A stretch of 64,000 bases of DNA from assembly GCA_001972305.1 (NCBI GenBank), contig BDDD01005119.1, forward strand, positions 1-64,000, written 5' to 3'. The position numbers were made by a program, and so were the translations under genes. Under the pieces are notes generated by a model, which was not told the origin of the DNA, searched no databases, and saw nothing but the letters and a program-made list of their open reading frames with translations. Source of the DNA: Cephalotus follicularis (Eukaryota; Streptophyta; Magnoliopsida; Oxalidales; Cephalotaceae). Below, one piece after another: positions 11,680 through 21,319 of this stretch; position 1 is the first letter of the stretch; every line of letters starts with the position of its first letter.

Positions 11680-13908
11680 TGTTGGGAATGGTATAACATC
11701 CCCATGAGAGAATTCGGACCAAAGGGTGTTAAAGGTATAAACAAAATTCTGGTTTAAACATTGCAGCGGAAAAAAAACCCACTAACACCACTAAAACCAG
11801 GTCCAATTCAGGGAATAACTGGTGAAGGAACACCATATCAATTACATAATTGAATACATATCACACATGCATGCTAATGTGATATAAACATGGTAAGACA
11901 AAAAGAACAGGGGACATACAGTAACCCAGAAGACTCATTTGTCTTTGCCGGTACAAGCTTGAGTAGATTCCCTATGAATCTTCAAGCTTTTAGTTCCTCC
12001 AAGTCACTAAAAACTGCTGCTCCAAGCACCAAGTTCCAAAATGGCAGCCGTTCTTCTTCAACAAAACCGTCTATGTTTTACTCACTACGTTTCCTATCTA
12101 TGCTCACATAAGGAACATTGAGATTGACAAAGGTTATCAATCACAATCCACCCTAGGGTAGCTCCAAGCTTGGTGAGCAAAAATTTGTGAAGGGAGAGCA
12201 AAGTGTTCAACGCCCGCACAATAACATTTCATCCTCTATTTTTATGCCAACAGGTCCATAATGTCGCATGCCATGTTGCATGCACTAGAGCACAACTCAC
12301 ATTGCACACCACGTCATTTTCTCTGAGAAAACTACTCCCCACTTCCCAACATGCTCCCTATTTTCTCTCTGTGAAGGAAAATCGGCTGGGAGTGGGAGAA
12401 GAGTGTGCCCACGTTTAGGCAATAAGCATCGATGCTTTCGCCAAAGGCGTTGACGCTTAGACAGGCTAAGCGTCAACGCTTTTTCCAAAGGCGTCGACGC
12501 TTAGACAGGCTGGCCTTTACATGTGTCAAAAATCAGTCCAACTCATTTTTTGTATGACACATGTTCACTTCTCCAATAAAACAGCCAACTGTAACTTAAA
12601 TGAGTCCTACTCATTTTAGTAATATCACATATCCCTTCGAATATTAATTAAATAAGATCAAGTGAATGTGTCACCATTTAATGATAACACAATTCGCAAA
12701 ATTCACCTAACCAATATTTGATTTTATTATTGTCACAAAGATTAAATATGTCCAACATATTTATGAAGAAATCATTATCGGGTAGGGACCCTTTAAAATC
12801 TCGGTTATAATCGGCGATGTTCATAAATTATCAAAATACTCATAGGGTTCGGTTAAGTCATTCTAAATAGTTCTAGACCTATTTAAAATGCTTCCGGACT
12901 AATATCCAATATTATCCAAATGAAAAATTAATCCAATTAATTTTCTCATAATTTATTACAAACTGCCGTAACGGGAGATTTTTTGAGTTATCGGTTCGCG
13001 TTTACTATAACCCCTCGTCATACTTGGTCCCAATTGAGATTTAGAGTAAGGATACGTGTCAATCCTAGATGATACCTCAATGACTAAAATATCTTATTAT
13101 TACTAAGACTTTCGGTAGACTCTCTGGAAATCCAATTTTCAGTCCACCTCAATCTTGGCCAAGGATTTCATAAGTCCAAAGTACAATCAGACTATAATAG
13201 GGACGATCACCTTCGCTCAGGTGTGAAAATCTCATATTGCGTACTCGCTTATATTCGTATAGATTTGATCATACCCAAAGACCACCCCATTGCCAGCTCC
13301 TCGTAGGAACTGGGTAAGGTGGAGATCAAAGCATAACCGTCTCCATACAATATAGAGCAGTCGCTCAGGTCTAAGGATCAGACGAGTTCGAGAACTCGCT
13401 AAGTGACTAGCACTTATACACAACCGCAACAAGTAGGAGTCACTATTGACACGAGAATAGTGACTATCCAAATAGTGTCTCCTACGCGGGTCCTGTTCAG
13501 TGTACACGCTTTCAGCTCGCACCCCGTATTTGCCCTAGTGTCGCAACACAGATGGTAGTGAGAGAATTCATATTCCAATTCCCAAAAGTAGGAAACATAC
13601 GCGCAAGTCTATCCGGTTCACTAATGCCCACAAAGTGAACCTATAATTTGGAACTAATTCGACATAAGGAATAAGGTAGCCAATCTCACTGCCTTCATCC
13701 TTGACATTCAACCTTATGTCAGGGCATCACAAGCTTAAGTAGGTTTATATAGACTACTTCGATTATATGATAACACACAAGTGATATTGCCATATAAATT
13801 ATAAACAAAATAGCACATGTCATATATATGGAATAATACTGTTCATATACACAGATAGGTTCGATACAAAAGCTCATCCAATGACTTATCGGGTCACCCT
13901 ATCTAACA
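11680..13908 (-). mobile_element. Solo LTR (2229 bp) inserted in Copia-A gag
   Basis: Starts TGTTGGGAATGG and ends ATCTAACA. It is flanked by GGAAA at 11675-11679 and GGAAA at 13909-13913, a perfect 5-bp target duplication. The minus orientation is inferred because TGTTGGG usually follows a reversed primer-binding site in Copia elements of this type. It contains palindromic AAGCATCGATGCTT and GCGT(T/C)GACGC repeats at 12425-12507. No internal domain is present. Confidence 0.85.
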
Positions 13909-13913
13909 GGAAA

Positions 13914-14550
13914 GTCATCGATGTCAGGCTAAGAACACTTTTATGGAGATGTATGGCTGAGTCTATAAAGCATTTATTTGTCACATGTCCAATGGCTCAA
14001 GCTATCTGGTCCAAGTGTGCTCTTCTATGTTCAGGTCAGAACAATATGAGCATGGTTTGTGATGCTTGGGTATCTTTGTTTGGCATGAGCCAAAGTGGTT
14101 CTAGCATTGTTGATTATTATGCCCAATTTGCTTCCTCGGTTCAACGCCTTCAGTCATATTTTTCTCCTGCAGCCACTGTTGCTGACATAGACAAACGTGA
14201 GGCCGATATGTTATCATTGTTGTTCCTTCATGGCCTTGATTCAGAGCATCATGCTTTTTAACAACAGCTCATCTCTACATGTACCTTACCTACCATTGAA
14301 GAGGTGTATTCTCGGGTTAGTCTCTATGCCCGCAGAATCCATCTCCTTCGTTCTCAGAGAGTAGTGCTATGGTGGCTCGTGGTGGTTGACATGATCGGGA
14401 TCGGGGCTGTGGCCGTGGTGGATCTCGAGGAGGTAGTGTTGGGGGCTCTCGTGGGGCCAAAAAATGGTACTTTTTGTTCTCACTGCCAGCGTAATGGTTA
14501 TACGATAGACTATTGTTACGATCTTCATCCAGAGTTACGCAGTTTATAGG
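13914..14550 (+). pseudogene. Copia-A gag, C-terminal part
   Basis: After the inserted LTR the gag resumes: IVDYYAQFASSVQRLQ, then an LHGLDSEHHAF stretch, a stop at 14259, then a region rich in Arg/Gly codons and a zinc-knuckle-like CSHCQRNGYTIDYCYDLHP (CX2C...C) around 14480-14530. Several frame changes are needed to follow it, so it is non-functional. Confidence 0.7.
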
Positions 14551-14739
14551 CATCTATTGATACTCATAGTGACTCTTCTTCAGCTCCAAATCCTCTTCTG
14601 GACATAGTATGGTGACTTTGATCCATGACGATTATGATGATCTAGTTCAGTCTCGACTCTCTAGTGGATCTTCTGCTCCTATAGCTACTTTGGCACAGTG
14701 TAGTCAACCTTCCTGCTTTCTATCTAGTTCTCCTAGTTT

Positions 14740-15119
14740 GGGTCATTGATTCAGGGTGTATTGATCATATGATAGGTGATAAGCGACTCCTTTCACCCAT
14801 CTCTCCTGGTCCTTCTACTTTTGTCACCTTAGCTGATGGTTCTAAGACCAAGGTTGCTGGTATAGGTTCCGTATCATTAAGTCCTTCGCTGACCTTACCT
14901 TTTGTTTATTATATTCCAAAATTTCCTTACATTTTGTTATCTATTAGTCGTCTTACCCGTGACCTCGATTATCTTGCTTTGTTTTATTCCACTTATTGTG
15001 TTTTTCAGGATCAGAGGGCTGGACGTCGGATCCGTGATAGGCGTGAGTCTGGTGGTCTTTATTTATTGGATCAATACATTGTTGATGCTACAAATGCTGC
15101 TCTTGCCACTAGTGTTTAG
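14740..15119 (+). pseudogene. Copia-A protease region
   Basis: A protease-like VIDSGCIDHMIGD stretch (D-S-G catalytic triad) at about 14743, followed by TLADGSKTKVAGIGSV and a LLSISRLTRDL stretch. This order is typical of Copia aspartic protease and the pre-integrase linker. It ends at a stop near 15117. Confidence 0.7.
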
Positions 15120-16060
15120 AAACCTGAAGATGCTTACAAGCTTCATTTCCACCTTGGTCATCCATCAATAGACGTTCTTTGTCAATTTCGTTTATGTATC
15201 AAGTCTCCAATTTAATTATGAAACATGTCAGTCAGGCAAACACCATCATGTATCTTTTTCTCCTTGTGTTTTAAGTCGAGTTTTCCAACCATTTGAGTTA
15301 GTTTACTCTGATGTTTGGGGTCTTAGTCGTGAGTCATCTTTTCATTTTCTGTATTTTGTATGTTTTATTGATGACTATAGTCATGCAACTTTGTTATATT
15401 TAATAAAAGATCGAACTGAGATATATTCTTCTTTTTGCACATTTTATCATGAGGTTCGTACTCAATTTGGTGTTACTATAAAATGCTTACGTACAGATAA
15501 TGCTCGAGAATATTTTTCTGCTTCTCAATTCACCCATTTTCTTAAATCTCATGGTATTTTTCTCCCGAGTTCTTGTGCTCACACTCCCCAATAAAATAGG
15601 GTTGTCGAACGCAAGAATCGTCATTTACTACCTGTTGCTCGTTGTTTACTTCTCCATACAAATATGCCTAAATTTTTCTGGAGCTATGCCCCTTCTTACA
15701 GCCTACTATCTCATCAACCACCTTCCGACTTCTATTTTGAAAGGTGCTATTCCTTATATTCTTCTTCATCCAGATCGTCCCCTTTGGTCTGTTCGTCCAC
15801 GGGTCTTTGGTTGTATATGCTTTGTTCATTCCTTGGCTCCTGGGGCAGACAAATTGTCTCCCCATGCAGAAAAGTGTGTTTTTGTTGGTTACTCCCGCAC
15901 AAAAAAAGGGTATGTATGCTATTCTCCTAGTCGATGTCAGGTGTTTGTATCTGCTAATGAGACGTTCTTTGAAGATCAAGCCTATTATGCTAAGGCTCCT
16001 TTTATCCCAGTCTCATCGATAATAGAGCTTCCTCTACTTCCTCACACTGCTCCTCCGTAG
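15120..16060 (+). pseudogene. Copia-A integrase
   Basis: Pieces in several frames: HLGHPS near 15155, the core around FIDDYSHATLLYLIKDR (first Asp, about 15367), LRTDNAREY (second Asp, about 15496), and after a stop at 15593, VVERKNRHLL (catalytic Glu, about 15605). These are followed by WSVRPRVFGC and VFVGYSRTKKGY. Stops and frameshifts separate the pieces. Confidence 0.8.
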
Positions 16061-16369
16061 GTGCCTACTCAACAAGTGTCCCTACAGTAGGAGCCTCATT
16101 TACAAGTGCCTCGTATGCAGGTGTATTCTCGAGGTACCCACCAGATTACGTGGCATATTGATCCTCCGCAGCAGGACGACCCACCACCACCGACAACTAC
16201 CTTTGATCCAACTTCTCTTGTGTCTAGTGAATCTCCTATTTCTCATCGTACATGATCTCGTACCGGTATTTGATATCCTATCTCCCGTCATGTGTCTTGT
16301 GATAACCTCTCTCCACAAATGTCTGCCTTTGTGTCTTCTCTTTTTTCTGTGTCTGTGCCTTGTAGTGTA

Positions 16370-17603
16370 TAGGAGGCTTTAGCTCATCCGGGTTGGTCCC
16401 GTGCAATGGAGGAGGAGATGGCAGCTTTTTATGCTAATAAAACTTTGGAGTTAGTTTCTTTGCCTCATGGGAAGTAGTTGGTTGGATGCCGATGGATCTT
16501 CGTGGTTAAACATCACCCTGATGGTAGTGTTGAACGTCTTAAGGCTCGTTGTAGTGTGGATCACTCAGAATTTAGTTTGTCTTCCTCTGTTGGGTGTGTT
16601 CTCCTTTTGGTCTATGTTGATCATATTATAGTTATTGGGAGTGATGTTGATGGTATACAGCGACTCAAGCAGTTCTTACAGCATAAGTTTAACACTAAAG
16701 ACTTGGGTCGTCTTCGTTAATTTCTCGGTATTGAAGTAGCCTATTCGAATAATAGTAGTATTGCTCTCTCCTAAAGGAAGTACACCCTAGACATCTTGAG
16801 TGATGTAGGGCTTCGTGATGTTAAGCCCGTTGACACACCCATGGATCCTCTTGTAAAGCTTGATAATGAGAAAGGTGATCCCCTTCATGAACCAGAGAAA
16901 TTTTGAAGATTAGTGGGAAAGCTGAACCATATGACTCTTGCTCGCCTAGATATTTCTTTTGTTGTAAGTGTGGTAAGTTAGTTCATGAGTGCTCCTTGTA
17001 CTCCTCATTGGCAGGTAGTCCTTTAGATTGTTTGATACTTGAAAATAGCTCCTAGACAAGGGTTAAAGTTCCAAAATCGCGGACATCTTCATATTTCTGG
17101 CTATTCTGATCCAGATTCCTTGGAGATGACTGGTTATTCAGATGCTGATTGGGCTGGATGTCCCATTGATCGTCGCTCCTTCAGGATGCTGTGTTTTTCT
17201 GGGAGGTAATCTTGTATAATGGAAAATCAAGAAACAAGCTATAGTTTCTCGCTCTACTGCTAAGGCTGAGTACCGTGCAATGGAAAATTTGATAGGAGAA
17301 TTGCAGTGGATACGAACGTTACTAGCTGAAATTGGATTACCTGTGACAGGATCATCAATTCTTTTTTGTGATAATCAATCAGCTATACACATTACCAACA
17401 ATCCAGTTTTTCATAAGCGTATAAAGCACATTGAAGTGGATTGTCACTTTTTTTGTGAGAAGATAAGTTGTGGTGATATTCTGCTGGTTCACACACAGTC
17501 TGAGGAGCAAATAGCTGACATCTTCACAAAACCTCTCCGACGTGATCGAGTTTCTTATATTTGTAGTAAGTTAGGACTTTTTGATATACATGCCCCAACT
17601 TGA
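16370..17603 (+). pseudogene. Copia-A reverse transcriptase / RNase H, RT core deleted
   Basis: The RT start is seen at MVGCRWIFVVKHHPDGSVE (16478). The frame then jumps at about 16550 to the region just before the active site, where LLVYVDHIIVIGSDV has His in place of the second Asp of YVDD. The whole central RT is missing. RNase H follows with stops (TGYSDADWAGC near 17130) and an intact tail, 17280-17603, with CDNQSAIHI and IKHIEVDCHF motifs. Confidence 0.8.
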
Positions 17604-17620
17604 GGGGGAGTATTATTTAG

Positions 17621-17770
17621 TGTTATATGCAAGTTGGGCCTAAATAGCATTGGGCTCACATCTATATAATTAGGGTTTAAACTTGGCTTAACCTAGTTCT
17701 CAAACCCTATATATATGTGCGTGTCTTATCTCTTAATAATATTAGAAGAATTCTCTTATCCAAAATAACA
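17621..17770 (+). mobile_element. Short 3' LTR of Copia-A
   Basis: Runs from TGTTATATGCAAGTTGGG, a few bases after the GAGGGGGAGTATT purine tract, to CCAAAATAACA, with a CTATATATATGTG TATA-like stretch between. About 150 bp, short for a Copia LTR. No second copy was found upstream, so the ends rest on TG...CA and position. Confidence 0.5.
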
Positions 17771-17784
17771 GAAATGAAGTGAAT

Positions 17785-18167
17785 GCTCGTTTCCAATCCT
17801 CTATTTGATGGCATGTGATATCTTGGGCATTCAGATCACTACAATTGTCTCGGAGTCGGCTTTTAGCATAGGAAGCCGGGTTTTGAATAAATACCAGAGT
17901 TTACTTCAACCTAAAAAATGCGGAAATTGTGATTACTACTCGAAGTTTGTGGTATGGCTTTGATGGTAATATATATTCATTACATTTAGATTATGTGTTA
18001 ATACTTATACTTGTATTTTTTGTCCCCTACAAAAATTAATCTTATATATTTCATATTTGTCTAATTTTGATAATGTAGGTGAAGATGAAGTGAATGATAA
18101 ACAACTTGAGTTGACATTTTTCAAGAAGAAGATTACGGATCCAATGAAGCTTCTAGTACGCTTTTAG
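17785..18167 (+). pseudogene. hAT transposase C-terminal dimerisation domain, two exons
   Basis: Reads [32 protein letters not shown], then after one frameshift [15 protein letters not shown]. This is the hATC dimerisation domain (SESAFS...G.RVL). A GT donor at 17965 and an AG acceptor at 18077-18078 join it to EDEVNDKQLEL and KKKITDPMKL, ending at a TAG (18165). Together with the piece at 10866 this is probably one hAT gene split by LTR elements. Confidence 0.75.
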
Positions 18168-18682
18168 AATGAACTTGGTTTTTGGGGTGTCTTAGACATT
18201 TAGATGTAAACTTTTTTGAGTTTGATGTACTTCAAGCTTGTTATTTTCATATTTTGTGTGTTGTTTAATGTTGAGTGAAATGCTTGATTAGTGTTGCTGG
18301 TACAAGTTCCTTAAAGATCTTCTAACATCAAGTTGTGTTGTTATCTATCTATGTAAACTTTCTTTGGAAACACTAATGTTTTTATTTACTATTGAATAGG
18401 TAATTCCAGGTTGCACCGTTGCAACAATATTTATGCATAAAATCGCTGTTATGTAAGTATGGAATTTATGTTCCAGATTGTAGCATTTATGTATAAAAAC
18501 ATAAAATCACTTTTATATTCTTCCAGGTTATAGCATTTATACATAAATCACTGTTACCAATGTTTTATGTTTCTATTGCTGGCACAAACTCATAGTAAAC
18601 AATAGGGATAGTATGGACGTATTGTTAATTGTGTTAGGTTTAAAGTGATTAAGAAATAAATTGTTTAAAACATTACATCCAA
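18168..18682. other. Non-coding DNA, probably hAT 3' region
   Basis: AT-rich, no open frame. It contains repeated TTATAGCATTTATACATAAA-like phrases around 18430-18560. It lies between the hAT coding end and the Cassandra array. Confidence 0.4.
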
Positions 18683-18904
18683 TGTGACACCCCACTTAAG
18701 AGTAGGCAAGATGAAAGGGCTATCCATGAGATGAAGCCACCATGAGGAAGAGCTTTCCATGAGATGGAGCCGCCCTTGTGACAGGAATGAACCGGATCCA
18801 TCGAAAAGGGGGAAAAATATGGTTGTGCTATAGAACAAATGATCCTTGAACCTAATAACATGAGGTGCCTTTTGATGGATTGGCTGAGGAGTTAGTGGAA
18901 ACTC

Positions 18905-18962
18905 CAAGGTTAAGCGTGCTACGCTCAGGGCAAAACCAGGATGGGTGACCTCCTGGGAAGTC
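18905..18962 (+). promoter_or_regulatory. 5S rRNA-like Pol III promoter core in Cassandra LTR 1
   Basis: Contains GTTAAGCGTGCT (5S box A) and GGATGGGTGACCTCCTGGGA, then AGTC (box C), the hallmark internal promoter of plant 5S rRNA. Cassandra LTRs are known to carry this domain. Upstream GGTGCCTTTTGATGG may be the remnant of the 5S 5' half. Confidence 0.85.
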
Positions 18963-19381
18963 TGACCAATCCATCAGTTAGGACAAAACCGTGATGGACC
19001 ACGTGGAAACACAGATGTATGGGCGCTGTATGTTCTGCGTGAGACAAAAGCGAACAATTTCTCATGTGGTTAAGGATCGGGTCGTTACAATTGATATCAG
19101 AGACGGACCCCCTCCAGTAGATGTGGTTCGGGGACGAACCAGACGGAAGCTGGTGGGCCTATGACACCCCACTTAAGAGTGGGAAAGAGGAAATGGCTAT
19201 CCATGAGATGAAGCCACCATGAGGAAGAGCTCTCCATGAGATGGAATCGCCCTTGTGACAGGAATGAACCGGATCCATCAAAAAGGGAGAAAAGTATGGC
19301 TGTGCTATATAAGAAATGATCATTGAACCTAATAACATGAGGTGCCTTTTGATGGATTGGCTGAGGAGTTAGTGGAAACTC

Positions 19382-19441
19382 CAAGGTTAAGCGTGCTACA
19401 CTCAGGGCAAAACCAGGATGGGTGACCTCCTGGGAAGTCTG
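19382..19441 (+). promoter_or_regulatory. 5S rRNA-like promoter core in Cassandra LTR 2
   Basis: Same box A (GTTAAGCGTGCT) and box C (GATGGGTGACCTCCTGGGA) as in LTR 1. Confidence 0.85.
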
Positions 19442-19636
19442 ACCAATTTATCAATTAGGACAAAACTGTGATGGACCATGTGAAAACGCAGATGTATGGG
19501 CGCTGTATGTTCTGCGTGGGATAAAAGCGGACAATTTCTCATGTGGTTAAGGATCGGGTCGTTACAATTGGTATCAGAGACGGACCCCCTCCAGTAGATG
19601 TGGTTCGGGGATGAACCAGACGGAAGTTGGTGGGCC

Positions 19637-19690
19637 TGTGACACCCCACTTAAGAGTGGGCAAGACGAACCAGACGTAAGTTGGTGGGCC
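19637..19690 (+). repeat. 54-bp collapsed Cassandra unit
   Basis: The first 29 bases of an LTR (TGTGACACC to GGGCAAGA) run directly into the last 25 bases of an internal segment (CGAACCAGACG to GTGGGCC). The whole LTR body is missing. This is an extra, deleted unit between LTR 2 and LTR 3. Confidence 0.85.
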
Positions 19691-19914
19691 TGTGACACCC
19701 CACTTAAGAGTGGGCAAGAGGAAATGGCTATCCATGAGATGAAACTACCATGAGGAAGAGCTCTCCATGAGATGGAATCGCCCTTGTGACAGGAATGAAC
19801 CGGATCCATCGAAAAGGGAGAAAAGTATGGCTGTGCTATATAAGAAACGATCATTGAACCTAATAACATGAGGTGCCTTTTGATGGATTGGCTGAGGAGT
19901 TAGTGGAAACTCCA

Positions 19915-19972
19915 AGTTTAAGCGTGCTACCCTTAGGGCAAAACCAGGATGGGTGACCTCCTGGGAAGTCTG
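19915..19972 (+). promoter_or_regulatory. 5S rRNA-like promoter core in Cassandra LTR 3
   Basis: Box A is altered (GTTTAAGCGTGCT); box C (GATGGGTGACCTCCTGGGA) is kept. Confidence 0.8.
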
Positions 19973-20385
19973 ACCAATCCATCAATTAGGACAAAACTGT
20001 GATGGACCATGTGAAAACCCAGATGTATGGGCGCTATATGTTCTGCGTGGGACAAAAACGGACAATTTCTCATGTGGTTAAGGATCGGGTCGTTACAATT
20101 GGTATCAGAGACGGACCCTCTCTAGTAGATGTGGTTCTGGGATGAACCAGACGGAAACTGGTGGGCCTGTGACACCCCACTTAAGAGTGAGTAAGAGGAA
20201 ATGACTATCCATGAGATGGAGCCACCATGAGGAAGAGCTCTCCATGAGATGGAATCGCCATTGTGAATGAACCAGATCCATCGAAAAGAGAGAAAAGTAT
20301 GGCTGTGCTATATAAGAAATGATCATTTAACCTAATAACATGAGGTGCCTTTTGATGGATTGGCTGAGGAGTTAGTGAAACTCCA

Positions 20386-21319
20386 AAAAAATTCTCTACA
20401 GTAAACAGTGATGCATTCTCTGCAACATTGTTTGATGCATCGTTGGATCTAACATGGATTACTTTTTTTTTATTATTTAAAAAAAGTAATCTAACTATGC
20501 TGCAGAGAATACAACATTGTTTGATATAGAGGATCTGTGTTCATAAACTAGCGTTCACTAGTCACTGGGCTCTAACCTTTAATAAGTAAAATACACAAAT
20601 TCACTATCTATACAAGCTTATATTAGAACAAACAATTTGAGTTAATTAAATACCCAACAAATTGTTTATGCATGTAGCTATTTCATCTAATTAAAAACTT
20701 AAGATGGGTTAATAGTGACATAATACTTATATATAATTATTTTATTTTATTATATATATGTTTTAAAAAAATTCTTGTACATAATTAATTTTAAAATTAA
20801 TATTTTTTTATCGGATTATACGTTTAACTGTACATAATAATTGAATCGGATATGAATTCAAAAAAAGTATTCATTTATAAACAGATACTTTTTACCCGCT
20901 CTCGTTAGACCTGATTAGAATCCGATGTGAACCCATTTTACCATCTCTACATAGGACACACAAATACCAATGTATCTTGTCCACCAGTTTTGCATATAAC
21001 AAAAATATTACTCATAATTTTATTTTAGTTTGATTGTCACAAAATATGGGAGATGGATCTTCTGTACTACTTTTTATACAGTGTTTTAAATCTTTATCTT
21101 TAATGAAATATAATAGTTTAATGTTGAGACATTTAACTCTGTTAAAAAGAAAAATATAAAAAGAAATGTGTTCTCACCAAGACAAAAAGATACAAATATA
21201 CTTTTGAGGTGGAAGAAAAATTAGAGAAAATGAAGAATAAAAAAAAAAAAATCAGTGTAGCCCTCAACTTCTAATAGAACCTGTTTCTATCGCTAGTTAG
21301 TGATGTTTATATCTTGTGC
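20386..21319. other. Non-coding DNA with hairpin and possible hAT 3' end
   Basis: At 20413-20510 an inverted repeat pairs GCATTCTCTGCA with TGCAGAGAAT and GGATTACTTTTTTT with AAAAAAAGTAATC, a small MITE-like hairpin. At 20900-20955, ACCCGCTCTCG and GTGAACCCATTTTACCATCT resemble the 3' end of plant hAT elements (GACCCGTTTTGCCATCCCTA type), which would close the hAT element whose coding pieces lie upstream. Otherwise AT-rich with no frame. Confidence 0.4.

Larger units (their letters stand above)
11389..17770 (+). mobile_element. Decayed Copia element (Copia-A)
   Basis: Gag, protease, integrase, reverse transcriptase and RNase H remnants appear in Copia order on the plus strand, followed by a polypurine tract (GAGGGGGAGTATT at about 17603-17615) and a short 3' LTR. 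The frame is broken by many stops and frameshifts, most of the RT core is deleted, and a 2.2 kb solo LTR sits inside gag. No 5' LTR was recognised upstream. The element lies between two pieces of a hAT transposase and probably inserted into that gene. Confidence 0.85.
18683..20385 (+). mobile_element. Tandem array of Cassandra TRIM units
   Basis: Four LTR copies separated by about 70-bp internal segments: LTR 18683-19089, 19160-19566, 19691-20097, and a truncated one from 20168 to about 20385. The first three are each 407 bp, TGTGACACCCCAC (TATGACACC in the second) to GGTCGTTACA. Each internal segment begins ATTGGTATCAGAG (initiator-Met-tRNA-type primer site; GATATCAGAG in the first) and ends with the short purine tract before the next LTR. 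No protein is encoded. A 5S rRNA-like domain in each complete LTR identifies Cassandra. A normal Cassandra has two LTRs, so this is a multimer. Confidence 0.9.

Noticed and set aside
18862-18985. Partial 5S rRNA gene
   Set aside because: Box A and box C match 5S rRNA, but the 5' half is not 5S and the sequence is inside repeated LTRs with TG...CA ends and a primer site, so it is Cassandra and not a 5S gene.
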